NCBI GenBank assembly: GCA_029260515.1
Contig: JAJDDC010000060.1
Span: forward strand, 142,667-206,666
DNA from: Phycisphaerales bacterium
GTDB lineage: Bacteria > Planctomycetota > Phycisphaerae > Phycisphaerales > UBA1924
Direction of reading: 5' to 3'
DNA: 64,000 bases
Within the stretch, counting starts at the first letter, position 1, and every line of letters starts with the position of its first letter. Below are positions 60,376 to 64,000 of this stretch, piece by piece. The notes below the pieces were generated by a model that was not told the origin of the DNA, ran no database searches, and saw only the letters and a program-made list of their open reading frames with translations. Made by a program: the position numbers and the translations under genes.

Positions 60376-61242
60376 ATGCGCCGCACGCTTGCTCGCAGGA
60401 TCTCGTTTGTCTGTCTGTGCCTCGGTTCGCTGCTCGCGACGCCCGGGTGCGAGACGCTCAACAGCGCGCTGGCGGGGGTGGACCGCCCGACGGCGTCGAT
60501 CAGGGGCGTGTCGCTGGGCGGGCTGAGCCTGGAGGGGGCGACGCTGGACTTTGATGTGGAGGTCCGCAACCCGTACCCGGTGGCGATGCCCCTGACCACG
60601 CTGCGCTACGACCTGGCGAGCGGGGGCGAGGCGTTCCTGGCGGGCGAATCGGCGCTGAGCGGGAGCGTGCCCGCCGGCGGGTCGCGTGTGGTGACGCTGC
60701 CGGCGCCGATCAACTTCGCGTCGCTGCTGTCGAGCGTCAAGGGCGTGCGCCCGGGGCAGGTCGTGCCCTACGACGCGGGGCTGACGATGGTGGTGGACGC
60801 GCCGGGCGTGGGCGAGATCGAGCTGCCCCTCCGCAAGAAGGGCGAGCTGCCCGTGCCCGCGGCGCCCGAGGTGTCGCTGGCGGGGATCACCTGGGACGAG
60901 CTAACGCTGAGCAAGGCGAGCGCGACCGCCTCGTTCGACATCCGCAACACCAACCAGTTCGCCCTGGCCCTGGCCGGGCTGGAGTCGGACGTGTCGCTCG
61001 GCGGGCGGCGCCTGGCGGGGGCGAGCGTGGACGATGCGCTCAGGCTCGCGGGCGGGCAGCGCGGGACGGTGCGTGTGCCGCTGTCGTTCTCGCCGCTCGA
61101 CCTGGGCGCGGGCGTGCTCAACCTGCTGCGGGGCACGAACGCGGACTACCGGGTGAACGGCGCGCTGCGCGGGTCCACGCCCTACGGGCCCATCGAGCTG
61201 CCCTTCGACCGGTCGGGGCGCGTGCCGATGCGCGGGGGCTGA
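60376..61242 (+). CDS. LEA14-like (LEA type 2/WHy) lipoprotein
   Basis: 288 residues from ATG 60376; an ATG 12 bases upstream supplies the GGAGA of its ribosome site, so the later one is preferred. The signal ends in TPGC (cysteine about residue 22), suggesting a lipoprotein. Two LEA14-type domains follow: RGVSLGGLSLEGATLDFDVE with VRNPYPVAMPLTTLRYDL, and AGITWDELTLSKASATASFD with IRNTNQFALALAGLESDV. Such proteins are linked to desiccation or membrane stress; the role is inferred. Confidence 0.8.
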   Translation: MRRTLARRISFVCLCLGSLLATPGCETLNSALAGVDRPTASIRGVSLGGLSLEGATLDFDVEVRNPYPVAMPLTTLRYDLASGGEAFLAGESALSGSVPAGGSRVVTLPAPINFASLLSSVKGVRPGQVVPYDAGLTMVVDAPGVGEIELPLRKKGELPVPAAPEVSLAGITWDELTLSKASATASFDIRNTNQFALALAGLESDVSLGGRRLAGASVDDALRLAGGQRGTVRVPLSFSPLDLGAGVLNLLRGTNADYRVNGALRGSTPYGPIELPFDRSGRVPMRGG

Positions 61243-61257
61243 GCAGGCGGGCGGGGC

Positions 61258-62145
61258 CTACGGGCAGCCGGCGGCGAAGGCGGTGAGGAAGGCGATGACG
61301 TCGGAGAAGTCGAACACGCCCGCTGGCGGGGCGAGGTCGGCCCGGGGGTCCTCGTCGGCGAAGAACTGGAGGAAGGCGATGACGTCGGAGAAGTCGAACC
61401 GGCCGTACGACGGCGCGAGGTCCGCGACCGAGGCGACGCCGGGCGTGACGAGCGCAACGTCGTAGATCTGCACATCATCGATGATGCCGACAAACTCGTC
61501 GTTGAGCCCGCCCGAGGGCCCGACCGCGCCGCTGCGCCCCGCGATGTGCACGCTGAAGGCGTTGCTGTCCTGCGTGCTGGGGAACCCCGCCGGGACATCG
61601 CCGGCGGACCCGAGCACGCCATCGACGTACAGCCCCATGCGGTCACCGGACCGGACACCCATCACGACGTGCGGTGCGCCGTCGTTGATGGGGATGCAGC
61701 TGAAGAGCGCGACGAACTGCCCGTCCGCGGAGACGAAGAAGAGCGCCTCGCCCGTATCCGGGCGGAGCGAGAGCCCCCAGTTGTCGTTCGAGCCGGTCTC
61801 GTTCTTGACCACGATGAACCGCCCGCCGGGCGCGGCGGGGTCGGTGAAGGTGGTCCGGACCGTCGCCAGCACGGTGAAGTCCGTGTCGGCGATGTCGAAC
61901 GCGTTCTCGTCGCCCCCGTGCACGACCCAGGCGTCGAGCGGCGCGGACTTCTCGATGGCGAAGCCGGCCCCAAACGGAACGAAGACGATCCCGGCGCTGA
62001 CGGCGCCGTCGTACGCCGCGCCCAGCGAGCCGGAGTTGGCGGTGGGGTTGGCCATGTCGTCGAAGGTGTAGCACAGCAGCGGCTCGGGTCCGGCGAGCGC
62101 GCTCGCGCTCAGGAGTGCGAGGGCACAGATCGGCGAGCGTCTCAT
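61258..62145 (-). CDS. secreted LamG/concanavalin-like protein with two dockerin-like units
   Basis: 295 residues with a short signal (ALALLSASALAG). The body is a LamG-like jelly roll: LLCYTFDDMANPTANSGSLG at the start, FTVLATVRTTFTDP, HVVMGVRSGDRMGLYVDGVL and FVGIIDDVQIYDVALV, a common planctomycete secreted fold. The C-terminus has ADLAPSYGRFDFSDVIAFL and ADLAPPAGVFDFSDVIAFL, ending AFAAGCP. Carbohydrate or surface binding is likely. Confidence 0.85.
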   Translation of the reverse strand: MRRSPICALALLSASALAGPEPLLCYTFDDMANPTANSGSLGAAYDGAVSAGIVFVPFGAGFAIEKSAPLDAWVVHGGDENAFDIADTDFTVLATVRTTFTDPAAPGGRFIVVKNETGSNDNWGLSLRPDTGEALFFVSADGQFVALFSCIPINDGAPHVVMGVRSGDRMGLYVDGVLGSAGDVPAGFPSTQDSNAFSVHIAGRSGAVGPSGGLNDEFVGIIDDVQIYDVALVTPGVASVADLAPSYGRFDFSDVIAFLQFFADEDPRADLAPPAGVFDFSDVIAFLTAFAAGCP

Positions 62146-62504
62146 GGCGTGCTCCGGTCCGCGGGCGGGGAGGGCGTCGGGCGCAGGCTACCCGATCCGC
62201 GGCGGGCGGCCAACGCAAACCCGGGATCGCCGAGCGCCGCCGCGATCAAGGCGGTCAAGAGAACCCCCCACGGGGTTGACCATCTTGACCACCTTGCCCG
62301 CCCGTGCGCACGGCGTGGCGCCGGGGCGGGCGGTCCGGGGCGCTTCGCGCACATTTTCTACTCGCGTGGCGCCAACGACCTGCGCCGCGGACGACACCGC
62401 GGGCGACCGACGACGCGCGCACCGGCGCGACCGTCGGGCCCGGGGTGTGGGGCACGCGCCCCGGTCAACACGCATTGGTTGTCCTGGATGAGGAGACTTC
62501 TCTT
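62146..62504. other. divergent spacer with large imperfect hairpin
   Basis: 359 bases between divergent genes. CAAGGCGGTCAAGA (62247-62260) pairs with TCTTGACCACCTTG (62283-62296) with one mismatch, and an inner stem AACCCC/GGGGTT (62262-62267 with 62271-62276) sits inside. An AT-rich patch at 62350-62365 may hold a promoter. No gene seen. Confidence 0.45.
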
Positions 62505-63596
62505 ATGGGTGGAAGGGCTGTGGTCTGCGCGCTCGACAAGGTCGAGTCGCGCCCGGTGGGCTGGCTGTGGAACGGACGCATCCCGATGGGCAAGCTGACG
62601 CTGCTCGCGGGCGACCCGGGCCTGGGCAAGAGCTTTATCACCCTCGACCTGGCGGCACGCGTCTCGACGGGCGTGCTGCCCAGCGCCGGCTCCGAGGGCG
62701 GGGACGGCGGGGCGGGCGACGTCGTGATCTTGAGCGCCGAGGACGACCCGGCGGACACGATCCGCCCGCGGCTCGAACGGATGCACGCCGACCTGCGCCG
62801 CGTCACGTGCGTGACGGGCATGTACTTCGAGCAGTTGCCCGACACGCACAGGGTGCACATGGTCAAGCTGGACCGCGATCTGCGGGCGGTGGCGCAGGTC
62901 ATCGAGTCGCTCGACAAGCCGCGGCTGGTGGTCGTCGATCCGATCAGCGCGTACATGGGCGAGCGGGACAGCCACAACAACGCCGAGGTGCGGTCGCTGC
63001 TGGGCGAGCTGGCGAGGCTGGCGGCGCACTACAACGTCGCGGTCGTCTGCGTGACGCACCTGAACAAGGGCGGGCAGGGGCAGAAGGCGGTCTACCGGGC
63101 GATGGGGTCGCTGGCGTTCACGGCCGCGGCGCGGGTGGTCTTGCTCGTCGCCAAGCACCCGGACAACCCGAGCAAGCGTGTGGTGGTGCCGATCAAGAGC
63201 AACATCGGGCGCGAGGCGACGGGGCTGGTGTACACGATCAACGACGGGCGGCTCGAGTGGCTGGTCGAGCCCGTGCCCTTCGAGGCGGACGCATTGGAGA
63301 ACGGGGACGCCGCGGAGCAGGCGGACGCGCTGGGCGAGGCGGTGGAGTGGCTGGGCGCGGCGCTCGCGGGCGGGCCCCGGCGCGCCCGCGACCTGGTCGG
63401 CGAGGCGGAGGCGGACGGGATCTCGCCGCGGACGCTGCGGCGTGCCAAGCGGCGGCTGGGCGTGGTCAGCCGCAAGGAGCGTGGGGGCGGATCGACGCCG
63501 TGGGTCTGGACGCTGGGCGACCACGAGCGGGAGGAGGCGTGGGAGGACGAGCGCGAGTTGGAGCAGGGCCAAGGCGACCAAGGGGGCCCACACTGA
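62505..63596 (+). CDS. RepA/RecA-like AAA ATPase with C-terminal helix-turn-helix-like segment
   Basis: 363 residues from ATG 62505 (AGGAG nine bases before). Walker A GDPGLGKSF (36-44) after WLWNGRIPMGKLTLLA, VILSAEDDPADTIRPRLERM, Walker B LVVVDPISAYMGERD and VCVTHLNKGGQGQKAVYRAM: the pattern of RepA-type hexameric helicases and related AAA_25 proteins. Residues about 290-330 (RRARDLVGEAEADGISPRTL, RRAKRRLGVV) look like a DNA-binding winged helix, as in phage/plasmid relatives. No primase, phage or plasmid genes adjoin it. The role in DNA metabolism is inferred. Confidence 0.8.
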   Translation: MGGRAVVCALDKVESRPVGWLWNGRIPMGKLTLLAGDPGLGKSFITLDLAARVSTGVLPSAGSEGGDGGAGDVVILSAEDDPADTIRPRLERMHADLRRVTCVTGMYFEQLPDTHRVHMVKLDRDLRAVAQVIESLDKPRLVVVDPISAYMGERDSHNNAEVRSLLGELARLAAHYNVAVVCVTHLNKGGQGQKAVYRAMGSLAFTAAARVVLLVAKHPDNPSKRVVVPIKSNIGREATGLVYTINDGRLEWLVEPVPFEADALENGDAAEQADALGEAVEWLGAALAGGPRRARDLVGEAEADGISPRTLRRAKRRLGVVSRKERGGGSTPWVWTLGDHEREEAWEDERELEQGQGDQGGPH

Positions 63597-63621
63597 GGGT
63601 GGTCGTGTTGGACGGGTTGGG

Positions 63622-64000
63622 CTACGGGCAGCCGGCGCCGAACGCGATGAGGAAGGCGAAGACGTCGGAGAAGTCGAGCGTGCCGAACGGCTCGGCGACG
63701 TCGACTTCGTTGCAGCCCTCGGGCTCGGGCGGGGGGTCGAAGGCGCGGGTATTGAGCGTCATGGTCCCCTTGGTGAAGCCGAAGGCCGAGGTCCACCCGA
63801 TGACACCGGACCCCGTGCTCGACTCGACCGTCGCCGACATGCCGGTGCCCCCGGGCAGGAAGTTCTGCGGGTTGTCGGGCAGGCTGGTCATGCCGGACGC
63901 GAACCCGTTGAGGCTACTGATCCTCAGGATCACGGAATCGAGGAACGAGGAGCCGGTGACTTCGAGGGCGATGACCAGTTCGTCGGAGAACGACGACCAT
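63622..64000 (-). CDS. secreted protein with one dockerin-like unit (5' part beyond window)
   Basis: The frame is open to the window edge, so the start lies outside; 125 codons are present. It is similar to the protein at 51711-52421: strands followed by GMTSLPDNPQNFLPGGTGMS, then ADVAEPFGTLDFSDVFAFL-like VDVAEPFGTLDFSDVFAFL and AFGAGCP. The N-terminal signal peptide cannot be seen here. It converges on the ATPase gene with a 25-base gap. Confidence 0.8.
   Translation of the reverse strand, partial: WSSFSDELVIALEVTGSSFLDSVILRISSLNGFASGMTSLPDNPQNFLPGGTGMSATVESSTGSGVIGWTSAFGFTKGTMTLNTRAFDPPPEPEGCNEVDVAEPFGTLDFSDVFAFLIAFGAGCP

Overview
The window reads as a chromosomal segment of a flagellated, Gram-negative-type planctomycete, most likely of class Phycisphaerae. 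The reasons are very high GC content, secreted proteins ending in a dockerin-like repeat closed by Gly-Cys-Pro, an ECF sigma factor paired with a TPR serine/threonine kinase, a CxxC...CxxC small membrane protein of a planctomycete type, a futalosine-pathway menaquinone gene and outer-membrane flagellar L- and P-ring genes. No prophage, insertion sequence, CRISPR array or rRNA operon was found.

Layout. 1-8.0 kb: a truncated membrane protein with TolB-like repeats and a cyclase-like toroid, then a large secreted metzincin-like protein with dockerin-like repeats. 8.0-11.1 kb: ECF sigma factor, receptor-like kinase with an N-terminal zinc-binding anti-sigma-like segment, and tRNA-Ala(CGC). 11.2-14.3 kb: a zinc/manganese-type ABC importer operon behind a Fur/Zur-like operator. 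14.3-14.8 kb: a structured non-gene region with an extreme Shine-Dalgarno and a 13-codon micro-ORF, closed by an intrinsic terminator. 14.8-37.1 kb: mostly housekeeping genes, including threonine dehydratase, a transglutaminase-like protein, membrane pyrophosphatase, bS21, a NYN nuclease, an SGNH hydrolase, citrate synthase, rhomboid-trpF, an AsmA-like gene with aroK, EF-P, an MBL hydrolase, a PEP-CTERM protein, mqnC, a sodium/solute symporter, a thioesterase and a Xer recombinase.

37.2-51.3 kb is a flagellar island. Two flagellins, csrA, fliW, flgL, flgK, flgN, flgJ and flgI lie on the minus strand; flgF, flgG, flgA and flgH diverge on the plus strand. Both directions of the flgI/flgF spacer carry a -24/-12 (sigma-54) promoter-like element. 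The csrA leader and one flagellin leader each contain a hairpin presenting the same ACGGA-type loop, so a FliW-CsrA-flagellin control loop can be read directly from the sequence.

51.3-64 kb is dominated by secreted proteins of varied folds (beta-helix, LamG-like, strand-repeat proteins) sharing the dockerin-like C-terminus. Between them sit a LEA14-like lipoprotein and a RepA/RecA-like ATPase. Nine proteins in the window end in GCP immediately before the stop, and a tenth carries a classical dockerin loop beside a derived one. This shared C-terminal tag, with no recognised binding partner in the window, is the best candidate here for an incompletely described surface-sorting system.
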